Assembly: GCA_002633005.1 (NCBI GenBank)
Contig: NMRA01000459.1
Coordinates: forward strand, 171,047 to 235,046
Direction of reading: 5' to 3'
Length of the DNA: 64,000 nucleotides
From: Phoronis australis
Lineage: Eukaryota > Phoronida > Phoronidae
Shown: positions 11,636 through 22,900 of the stretch, in pieces
Layout of the letters: every line of letters begins with the position of its first letter
How positions within the stretch are numbered: position 1 is the stretch's first letter
Translations under genes and position numbers: made by a program
The notes under the pieces: model-generated
Seen by the model: only the letters and a program-made list of their open reading frames with translations
Databases searched by the model: none
What the model was told of the DNA's origin: nothing

Positions 11636-13419
11636 GTCGGTGGGCCAGATCTCATAGCGTTCACCCTTGTGAGTACTTTGGGGGGGCAACCTAGTTTTTT
11701 CTATGTGGCTAGACAATATACCCATAAATCAAATTCCAAAAAGTTCCCACGTCTACACTTGCACATTTTTTGCACAAAATAGGATGCATATACCTGCCAC
11801 TTGATGGCGCTTTTCTATTGAATTGACCAATCAGAGAGCCAGATTGTATTGTTGTGCTTAGTTACTTCAATATGGCTGCTCCCATGGAGTGTGATGCCTG
11901 TATAATTCAAGGTTTATCAAACAGCACAAAATTGTGATGTCAGAGACTAAAGAAGTTTAGGAAAGCTTCCTGACGAAAGCTGATTGACTGTGGAACTCTG
12001 TAGATCAGTAGATCAAAAAGAAGAAGAGAAGTCACAAACGTTTGTGCAGAAAACATCTGCATGTCCTGGTAGCCTACACAGTATAGACTAGAAGACCAAG
12101 TGTCAGACCAAAAAATTGAAAGGACATAGAACGGCATAGCAACGTTTCAACGCACCAACAGTAGTACTAAAGCTGAAGTTGCTGAAAGTGATACAGATGT
12201 TATCCAAGATTTCCCAAGAAAATCAATTACTTCCAAAATCTGAAACACCCAATTAACCTGAACAAGATAGGAACATTCTGAAACATGAGTGCATCATTTG
12301 TTAGCAGGAAAAGTACATTATGGGCCACATTTCAAGAAAGAGAAAGAAGTATAGCTTTCAAAAACAGGTACGTGTTTTTTAAAAATACATNNNNNNNNNN
12401 NNNNNNNNNNNNNNNNNNNNNNNNNNNNNNNNNNNNNNNNNNNNNNNNNNNNNNNNNNNNNNNNNNNNNNNNNNNNNNNNNNNNNNNNNNNNNNNNNNNN
12501 NNNNNNNNNNNNNNNNNNNNNNNNNNNNNNNNNNNNNNNNNNNNNNNNNNNNNNNNNNNNNNNNNNNNNNNNNNNNNNNNNNNNNNNNNNNNNNNNNNNN
12601 NNNNNNNNNNNNNNNNNNNNNNNNNNNNNNNNNNNNNNNNNNNNNNNNNNNNNNNNNNNNNNNNNNNNNNNNNNNNNNNNNNNNNNNNNNNNNNNNNNNN
12701 NNNNNNNNNNNNNNNNNNNNNNNNNNNNNNNNNNNNNNNNNNNNNNNNNNNNNNNNNNNNNNNNNNNNNNNNNNNNNNNNNNNNNNNNNNNNNNNNNNNN
12801 NNNNNNNNNNNNNNNNNNNNNNNNNNNNNNNNNNNNNNNNNNNNNNNNNNNNNNNNNNNNNNNNNNNNNNNNNNNNNNNNNNNNNNNNNNNNNNNNNNNN
12901 NNNNNNNNNNNNNNNNNNNNNNNNNNNNNNNNNNNNNNNNNNNNNNNNNNNNNNNNNNNNNNNNNNNNNNNNNNNNNNNNNNNNNNNNNNNNNNNNNNNN
13001 NNNNNNNNNNNNNNNNNNNNNNNNNNNNNNNNNNNNNNNNNNNNNNNNNNNNNNNNNNNNNNNNNNNNNNNNNNNNNNNNNNNNNNNNNNNNNNNNNNNN
13101 NNNNNNNNNNNNNNNNNNNNNNTGTAATGTGAGTTTAATATTGTTCAATACAATGGCACTGATGGGACCATATTACTTGTTTTACAAAAAAGTCACCAAA
13201 ACTGTTGTTTTTACAAATATAAGTTTACTAAGCTCTTTGGTGATTATTATGTAACTTCAAACTCAAATTTCTCAAAAATGTGCAACTTTATATGTGGGAA
13301 CTTTTTAGATTTTGAAAACACTCTAATAAATGAATTAAAAAACACCAAAATAAAATTGCCCCCCTAAAGTACTCACAAAAACCATTTTCTAGAGGCCCTA
13401 CAAAATCTGGCCCACCGAC
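11636..13419. mobile_element. DNA transposon with ~150-bp terminal inverted repeats, interrupted by assembly gap
   Basis: Left GTCGGTGGGCCAGAT and its reverse complement at 13405-13419 start imperfect inverted repeats with shared TGTGAGTACTTT, GGGGGGCAA, AAAAAGTTCCCAC and TTGCACATTTTT blocks. Both ends are bordered by TA. The interior includes the 732-base N gap and a short ATGGCTGCTCCCATGGAG start-like frame that soon stops, so a transposase could be hidden in the gap or already lost. Confidence 0.7.
12391..13122. other. Assembly gap, 732 N
   Basis: Run of undetermined bases inside the inverted-repeat element 11636-13419. Nothing can be called inside it. Confidence 1.
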
Positions 13420-16127
13420 TATTACGTTGCGCCTAACAGCTAGGCAGAGGAAGTACATGCACTTACGGCTGGCTTGCCGTATCGGAATTGCTACATGATC
13501 CCCATTTGACAACGTCTGTCGCCATTAGACCGCAAAATATTTTAAAAATATGGATGAAAACTGTTCCCAACGAGATTGCATGGCCGTATAACAATTGGAA
13601 ATAAAATAACAACACTAGAAGAAGCACTTATCTCACGATATATACATGTATGCGACCAATAAGCGACATGACTTGCCGTGAGGATATACCGATCGGCACA
13701 GAGTTTATTGCACAGCTATGGATTTTTAGCTGCCATGCAGAGTTCAGTACAGTACAGTGATATACATGTATCTACAGGGCACCCTGTCCTCCTAGAAGCT
13801 CAAAAGTGGCCCTTTCATTGAAAAATTAAAAGTCGGTGATAATCCCAGGACGCAATTACCGGTACGCGGGCCACTTAGTGGAACAAAACACGCAGCTGAG
13901 ATTGGCCAATCGATGAAATATTTTTAACAGAGCTTGCTTGCCTTGCTTTACTACTCACAGATATAAAAGCTGGAGCAGGGTTGGTAGAAATCTTCTTTGC
14001 CAGCCTCTGGTGTAGGTTTGTGAAACAAAGTGTATGCCAACTTGTCTTTGCGACGACCATGAACACGCAAAGGAGTACGTGTCGGTGCACGCAATGGTAA
14101 CTTTTACATGTAATAATTAAGAAAGGTGTAATTGACATATTTTACCAATACTGACAATTTCATCTATCATATACAGTTTGTGCTTTCTAATTTGGGTTCA
14201 TTCCTTGGTTTTGTGCTAAGGTTAACGGAATAGAACATTAGAATTGCGACAGTTTTATTGTAGCTGTGTGCAAATGTGTGTGCATTCAGGCATTGGGCTC
14301 CATTTTGGCTGTCAATGTTCGTCATTGCCGTCTCAGCTCTGAATGATCGTCCTCGATTGTTTGAGGCAAACTTGCAGACCTCCCTAATTTATGTCATAAA
14401 CATTGAAGTTAAAAGTGATCAGTTTCATAGAGAAAATATCACGTCATCTACACTTATGCATGCTACTAACATGGATGGTAAGATCTTACTTGTATGGCAA
14501 CAATCTACTGCTCGTCATACGTTGTTTTTGGAAAGACGCGTGTGAAGACATTTACATGTACATGTACTTGTCTAAAAGACGTTCAGCGCTTCCTTTCCCA
14601 AGTCCACAAAGTACGCGTTATGAACTGGAAACCCCTTAACGTGCACGGTTTGTACTTGTTCGTAGGGGGAAAGTGTTAATATGTTTCTAATCGTAGGCTA
14701 ACATCAACAAATGCAGACGTCTGTCGACTGGCTGCTTGTTGTTTGCACTCCGTGTTCTTTAATAAAGTGGAAATAAAAAGCGGCGCCTTTACAAATCTAA
14801 GCCTCTTTATCAAAACCAAAATGGACCGAGTGTGCCGTGTTTTCATTTGACTGCAGCCAACGCTTCTTAAACTAAAACATACTACAATACAACTTTCTTA
14901 TTCTTCTCTGAAAGCTTTGAACTAGCGAACGCCACAGGAATACTGTACATCAAAGTTAAACACCGTGAACCTGCATAAAACTGTTGAAATATACTCTCTG
15001 ATACTTAATTGGAACTTTTCATAAGTATGAGGTCGATCTATTGCCTGTAAATATTTTTCTTTTACTTTTTATTATCAAAAAATCTGCGTGATCAAAACAA
15101 ATGAATGTTACTCATAATGCTGTGCGGTTTGACCTTTTGGCAACTCTAGAAAAGCTGTTTCTGGTACTGCTTCCAACAAGAGAACAGAACTTCGCCTTAG
15201 CTAGATACTGTATTTGTTACTTGAACATTTTGATGATGCTATTAAAAACGAGTGCAGGTGGCCTGATGCCTTTGCGATACATCGAGCGTGTTTAGGCCAC
15301 GTGACAAAGAAGATAAGGTCAAGGGTGAATAACAGCACTGATTCCTGCAAGATGACAAAAGTGACATTGCAAGGAGACATACAGCTTAAAATTCATTCTG
15401 AGGCCTCTTTTCTGAAACATCAGACCTATATATATATATTAATCTGAAACAGTGACATCAAAGCGATAGATGGAATCATACAAAGGCGAACTTATAGGGA
15501 AGACGGGCTCAGGTCCCACTATGGACTTGGGAGGAGTAACTAGGCGTAATATTGGCTCACAATTATGTAAAAAATGGGTGTCATGACACACTAGGCCTTT
15601 TGAAATTGACATCCAAGTGCAGTGAAAGTAGTTCTTTATGGAGCCTGTTCTTGATCATAAAATATCCCAGTTGACCTATGAAATTAAACACAGCGTAACA
15701 AAGGGTTTGTGGTCTTGGCTGAGAACATAAATTGTTTTATTACGCCAATGAAATTTGAATAGCCAAGCCTGGAATGCTGCATTATGGGCATGATGATAAA
15801 TTGTTTTAGGGCAATCCACATGTTTACTGCGAAGTTAACTGGCGCTCTTAACTTCGATCCAGGACCAAAGTTAATTGTTCATACCCTGTACTGACCGCAA
15901 CTCCTGAAAACATCGACGCTAGCATGAAAGGATCTTAACACTTGCAAGTGACTAATCTGGGCCAGCGTGAATCAGTATTAGTAAGCGCAACAAATCGCAA
16001 GACAAAAACTGAACTACTGATCGAATTGTCTCTCTACAAAATGATTCGGGTCAGATGTATGCCGACTGCGATCAGTTACCAAGTGAGGGTTTTTACGAGT
16101 CACTGAACATTTTACAAACAGCACACT
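13420..16127. other. Intergenic or upstream region of the channel gene
   Basis: Apart from the weak exon candidate at 14290-14479, nothing protein-like was recognised. The missing leader exon of the DEG/ENaC gene may lie here. Confidence 0.5.
14290..14479 (+). CDS. Possible orphan exon, low confidence
   Basis: An open stretch lies between an acceptor-like site (gtgtgtgcattcag) and a good donor (gatg|gtaaga). It would encode a hydrophobic segment (MFVIAVSALNDRP) and then SLIYVINIEVKSDQFHRENITSS. Its 3' phase (1) does not match the phase-2 acceptor of the channel's first exon at 16995, so it is not that gene's leader. No partner exon or family was recognised. It may be chance. Confidence 0.2.
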
Positions 16128-16872
16128 TACTTGTCCATCGAATGTCTTGCAAAACCTTCATGAGTTCAAACATTCAGTCTTGTCTTCATTGTTTCCTACC
16201 TTTCGAACGACTCGCTTAGGTACACGGTTTGTTGCTAATGTCGCTTTTTGTACCGACTAACTCGTCTTTTTTTCGAATCTCGTACAGCAGGACAATCGCC
16301 TTTCTCCAGCAACCGCCTTTTGTATTTCTGTTGACCTCTGTGGCTGCGCAAGCGTTGTTGTAATATATTTCGTATTTTAATGACTATCATTTTTATTCGT
16401 TGCAAACATTTCATTTGCTCGTTGTATTAAAAGTGCTTTTTTGTAATTTCTGCAAGTGTTCAAAATTAGTAACTTTTTTATATTTACGTCATACCAAAAN
16501 TACTTGTCCATCGAATGTCTTGCAAAACCTTCATGAGTTCAAACATTCAGTCTTGTCTTCATTGTTTCCTACCTTTCGAACGACTCGCTTAAGTACACGG
16601 TTTGTTGCTAATGTCGCTTTTTGTACCGACTAACTCGTCTTTTTTTCGAATCTCGCACAGCAGGACAATCGCCTTTCACCAGTAACCGCCTTTTGTATTT
16701 CTGTTGACCTCTGTGGCTGCGCAAGCGTTGTTGTAATATATTTCGTATTTTAATGACTATCATTTTTATTCGTTGCAAACATTTCATTTGCTCGTTGTAT
16801 TAAAAGTGCTTTTTTGTAATTTCTGCAAGTGTTCAAAATTAGTAACTTTTTTATATTTACGTCATACCAAAA
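16128..16872. repeat. Two 372-bp direct copies separated by one N (probable assembly duplication)
   Basis: 16128-16499 and 16501-16872 have equal length and differ at only about four bases (for example cttagg/cttaag, tcgtaca/tcgcaca). A single N lies exactly at the junction. This pattern is what overlapping haplotype contigs joined without merging would give. Confidence 0.92.
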
Positions 16873-16994
16873 AACGACAAAACGGCGTTAAGAGTTTTTT
16901 GTCTGTAACTCGGACCATAGGCCAATCACATTCGGGTGTTTCTTGAGTGACGAACACAGTTGTTTTGAATGAACTGTCTCTTTTTGTGTTACAG

Positions 16995-19900
16995 CGACCT
17001 TGTGAACAATGGAGAACAAGATGAACAGGAAAATGGTGTTTACAAATCTCGGTTTGAATGTTTTGGAGAAGATACAGATTTTCATGGATTAAAATATATC
17101 TCCAGAGGAGAGAACTCTGGGGTTAAAAGACTCTTATGGTTATTACTGATCATAGCCAGTCTCATATACTTGGTCATAGAGATTTACGGACGTGTGGCAT
17201 ATTATTTAACATTTCCTCACGTAACAAAAGTCGACGTCGAATTCAAAAGTGACCTTGGTGAGTACCGCTTCATCCAACTTAACGTATGAAATATTGTTGC
17301 GTGGCTTCTGAAGATTTGTTCTAATCATACATTGCGGAGTATATGTACACTTTCAAGTGAAACACATTAATCTCTTAAAGAGTTCCTGCAATGGATTTTT
17401 TTAGGTTTTAGACCGTTTATGACAGTTTTGTAACACAAAACGTAAACACTTATTTTGGGAAACAATTGAGGAATTTTGAATTTTAAATAAAACTTTTAAA
17501 ATGACTTTGTGGTTTCCCGCCACGTGGTGTCATCGGTGGTAGACGTCGATCAGTTGACAGTGCTTACAGTATGTAATGGCGAATAGTAATGATTTTGTAA
17601 GATACGAAGGCTTATAGAGTGAGCTTGACGAGTATTATGTGGACAGGTATGGTTATGGGGGGTGAAGACGACACTCAGACTTTACGTGTTTGAGGCCGTA
17701 CGAACTCGACTTTCGCGCATCGGCGTCTTCTGCGAGTAAGCCGAGTCGGAGCCTATTCAGTCTACAGACAGTCCTGGTTACAGAGTGTGAATACAGCATT
17801 AAATCACGATTTAATTTTCTTACCACTGTCGAGTAATATGTGCCTCGATGTGTAAATCAAACCCAAGTTTTCACCCTGACTGTCAAAACCCAGTCGCGAG
17901 TTGAGGACACTGATTTCATTTCTTTGAATGCCGAGTGCGTTTGTCAGAAAGGATCGTATGAAATTTTAGCTATGCTAACTGGATTTTATTTCTGGTAAAT
18001 GATACTCGTTTCTGTCTTATCTTTTCCAAAATTATAAATGCGGCATTCAGCTTCCCAACGGTCTGTCTTACGATATTGTTATTCTTGGACTTTACAAGAC
18101 GCAAGATTTTCTATTTAACATTTTACTTCTACTAGCTAAACAGTACATTTACAAAGAGAGATGTCACAAAAATATACCTAATTTTCTCAAGTTCGTTACA
18201 AAAACTTATGAATACTATAATGCTGAAAAATTAAATGCACATAAAAACTTTGTACATGACAGCTTTTCTGCAAAATGGGAAAAATTTATTGTTTATGTTA
18301 AGTTCATGTAGAAGATATTTACTTTAAACGAGATATGAGAATGGTCTTCCTGAGGTGTGCATGCGTGAATGAATGGTGTACTTATTTGTTTGTTTGTTTT
18401 TTGTAATTGTTTGTAAAGGATAATAAATACATAAAAAAAGAAAAAAAACAACAAAAAAATTATGAATGCTTTGACGTGTTGGCCGTTGTGATTCGTCGAT
18501 TATTTGGGTCCAGCTGTCTGACTCCCGCCTAGTGTGCCGGTTGCGGTCGGGATCTCAAATTTTTTGCGTGACATCTACACTGTTTATCCCATTTTCTACG
18601 ATTGCGCATTGACGTACATGTATATGCGGATTCCCATAAAATCCTGAACAAGAATGGATTGATGGAAACTTTCTGTATCACCTCTATTACCTCAGTCTCC
18701 ATACTCTGTGTGCTTGAAAACTACGTTCCCAGCAATATGGTACAATACAATACACTTTTTCTCCATCAAATGCACTCTTACTCGTTGGAGAAACCTCCAA
18801 CAAATCTTCGTTTTTGCAACGTATCGAAACAAGATTCTTCAAAATGGGCAGAGCACACCGAGGCCCTGAAGTGAATCGATTGCTCCACCGTGTACTGCTA
18901 TGCGCGTGTCCGACGCATGAACCTGTGCCACTTCTGGATAACAGTATAGGGTCTTTTGGAAACGCAAATATTGTAATATTGTCTGTCCGACTGCTGTTGT
19001 TACATTCTCCGTACATGCAACTTTTTATAATTATATTGAGTCGAAGTCATTTTTCGAGACCACTACTACTCACTGCTGGGGTAAAATAACAAAATGGCGG
19101 AAACCGGATCTACGGATGACATCACGCATTTTTTTAATTTTTGCGTTTATTTCTTGAATTAAAAAGGACATAAATTGAAAGAGAAATATTCAAAATAAAA
19201 ATATCATACTAATTTTGTTGGTAACCGAATTCAAGGTCGCGTGACCATGGTGTGAAGGTTTAAATATCATATGTAGATCACTTAGTTCTATGTCCTGTAG
19301 TCGCACGTGAGTTTGTTCATGTTGTCAGGTCCACGGGAAACCGGAATGCAAAGAGCATAATGTCACTTAATTTTCAGGTTCACGGTGTCGATGAAAGACG
19401 ACACAAGATTAATGTACCGAGAGTAATTTTGGGCAAGGTAGTGGAACTATGCTAATTTCACCCCAACTTCGATAATTTTTAATGACAGCCATGTTGTTTT
19501 TCATGGTGTAAAATGTCATTCTGGTGTGATCAACAAGGACTACTGCAACTGTAGCACAAAAACAGCCTTTTCCACACTTCGCGGAACTATGCTTTCCACG
19601 TAAAAGTATTTTTTAAAGGGCTTAAATTGAAAGGATGGTGAGAATACACACATGTATAGTGAATTTTTAGCCTTTTTAGCAAATCGTTTATGATGTATCT
19701 GTATACTGACCGACAACCTGCCATAATGCATTTTAGAAACCTACAGCAGCGCCGACAATATGATCCCTCGGAATGCTCGCAATGGAGTAAGAACTATAAG
19801 ATCCTGTAAAGTTCCTTTTACTGATATAATCCGCTTTTATGCGTACGAACTTGTTATATTTTTCAAATGCATTTTCAGACTTTCCCGCCTTCACTGTGTG

Positions 19901-22900
19901 CAACATGAACAAATACCGCGCTTACAGCATGACGGATATGGATCTTTTTCACATGGGCGAGATCCTGGATATAGTTGATGAAAACATGAATTTACACCAC
20001 CACAGCCATTATAAGGAATCGTTCGTCAAGAGAGTGCAGAATATAAATAAGACCGAGATCAGACTAAAAAACGAAAGTTTTGATTTAGAAGAATTTGTCA
20101 GACGAACTGGACACCAAGCCAGAGATTTGATTTTATATTGCAAATGGAAGGATGAACTGTGCACAGGAGAGGCTAACTTTACGCACGTGTTCACGCACTT
20201 GGGAAACTGCTATACTTTTAATAGTGGTAAGAAAAAAGTAGCCGCGAGAAAAGCTGGAGCCGGAAATGGGTTGACGCTGTATTTAAACATTGAAGAGCAT
20301 ACGTATTTAGAAAATAAGGATGCTGCTGACGAGGGTCTCAAGGTGATGGTTCACAGCCAGATGGAACCTCCGTTTATCAGGGAACTTGGTTTTGGCATAA
20401 TGCCAGAACAACATCACTACATTGCTATTAGGAAAACTGAGGTATGCTTATCCAGCAATTCAGACATAGTGTTACTGCCTTAAAGGAGCGGAACTCCTTT
20501 AAAGTTCAGTTGGTGGCTACGTCTTATATGATGTAACTCCTAGTGTATCCATAAATGTCGAATATCATTCACTGTTTCATGTTTAACGTCGAGGAATAGG
20601 GGTATATCTATCTGATCGTGACGAACATACACTGTAGATAGGACTAGATTGGCTCAACCACGTCATCTCTATAACCCGATCCTGAGAGGCCCGGGTGACA
20701 AAAACATTCTCTTCCGACACGGCGCCCGGCATCAAGGAGTTTGTAGACTAGCATTTTTTTGAAGTTTGAATTCGACTCATTACATCTACGTGTGAACATT
20801 TCACTGTTTCTTTGCTCTCAGTGTTCACTTGGCTGCACTAAAGGAAGTGAATAGGTTGAGGACGTACATGAAAAGTAGTTCACAGCACTGGTTACCTTCA
20901 TCCTTGTATTCGATTTAAAATCCTGGAATTCTTTGACAATAATGCTAGTTTGAACAATCTTGCATTTGACAACACTGTGTGAGGGCTCAGTATTTTAGAA
21001 TCCTAAAATAAAAGCCTCGCGTCTGCGAGAGTTTATTCCATCATAGAATGTTACAAATTTGAGGTGCCCTTCGAAACTTCCAGAGCAAAGACATGTGGAC
21101 TAATTACATGTACTTGTACCATTATAGACCATCTGCTGTGGGTCTGTTTGTGCTGTTTTCCATTTCATTGCGCGATAATCAAATGCTGTGCTACATATTG
21201 GCAAATTCAAGTGACATCTCTACGTTGGTCGGTCCTGATCTTCCACTAAACTCCATACAGCCACATTTTCATGGCGCATCCGCCCCGTCACCAAATTTTG
21301 CTACGATTTGTGGCAGTTTTTTTGTCACCAACTACCATGATATCTTCATTATGTAGCTAAATAGTTTATTTATTTTAATGTTTTCAGATCACTAATTTAC
21401 CACACCCGTATGGTAAATGCGTCAATGCTAATGATTCCAGGAGGCATCCAGACTTTGAGCATTACACAATACCCGGATGCAGGATTCAGTGCGAGACAAA
21501 GAACGTTCTAGAAACCTGTGGTTGCCGCCTGCCAGAAATGCCTAAAATGCGTATGTCTATATAATACCAATTCCTTCCTAGCGCCAAAGGTAGTTTACGA
21601 TACTTGGTTAATGTAGTCCATACTAGAATAAGTAAACCTACATTTCGCCCAGTTTAGTTGTTTAAAACTTTCAAATCGAATTTGTCCTGTTACTCCCGCA
21701 ACATTGGTCTCAAAATATTCCTTACCGTGATTAAGGATTCCAAAAAGAACATCTAAACCATCGGCGGCACAGCAAAACGTTGCAGAGTTCATTGGTTTGA
21801 CCATCCCTCAAATTACGATTTCAAAAATAGTCATGACTAGGGTTGCCACCTCATTCGTCAACACGGTTCTTTACCTCAAAACGCTTTTGTTAAGAACTCA
21901 ATATTAAAAACTGTACTACTGCGAAATGCCCCTTGAAAACGTGAACTGCAACATAACTACACATACTGCCTAATACAGTGAGATTCTTACTCAGTACACA
22001 TTGTGAAGTGTCATGGTTCGTTTTCGGCATGCAGATATGATGCTATAATGCCACACTCCGAAATTCTTCTGGCCTTTTGGTTATCAAAAAAAACAAAGCA
22101 ATGCCAACAACAATTCTTAAGAGAGCAGAACAAATGTTGATGAAGTTTAACGAGCAATGTTATATTTCAGCTGATCACGAGGCGAAAATCTGCACGCCTC
22201 CTCACCAGTATAAGTGCGCAGTGAAGGAACTAGGTACGGTATGTGTAGGCTATGATCATTTACCAACCGCATGCATTCCCTAGACGTGAGAATCTCTTGA
22301 AAACGCAAAGTAAACAAACGACTTTGCGAGATATCATCATGTATTACTAACGAAGCACATGCTTTCCTTCGCGAGATTCTTTCGCTACGGAACTCAATCC
22401 AGGACCCTGGTTCAGGGTATGCGGTTTAATGTTCTTACCCGAAATTGAAGTTATTTTTGTCATTTTCTTTTCTTTTTGTTTTGTGACAGCTCTCAATTTC
22501 ATGGGCGGCGCAGCACTGAAAAAAGTGGGGGTTAAAACCCCCTCAGCCCCCCGTGGTTCATCGCCTATAAACCATGTGCGGCGTACCACTCAAAAAGGTG
22601 GGGGGCTATAGCCCTCCCCAGCCCCCTATGGTGCGCTGCCCATGAATTTGTGTTCATTATTCTATGCTCGAGTACATTATGCCATCCGTAGAAAAAGGTC
22701 AATGGTCACAGCTTTTGGCGATGCTGTTGTCGTGAATAGCACGTGATAAATATGTTTTGCGGGTCTCCGAAAATTACAAAAATAATCGTTCTCCATGCTT
22801 TTTTATGATCGAAAAAGACGTTTATGGAAACGCGGAGGCATACTAGAACGTTGCTCGCAGCGTGAAGTGCGCAAATTGTATAAGAGGATTTAAACCCGCC

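Noticed and set aside
12285-13148. Long open frames on both strands across 12.3-13.1 kb
   Set aside because: They consist almost entirely of undetermined bases of the assembly gap.
18602-19089. Overlapping open frames on both strands near 18.6-19.1 kb
   Set aside because: Intronic to the DEG/ENaC gene, no family motif and no matching splice sites.
20009-20194. Minus-strand frame at 20.0-20.2 kb
   Set aside because: Antisense shadow of channel exon 2.
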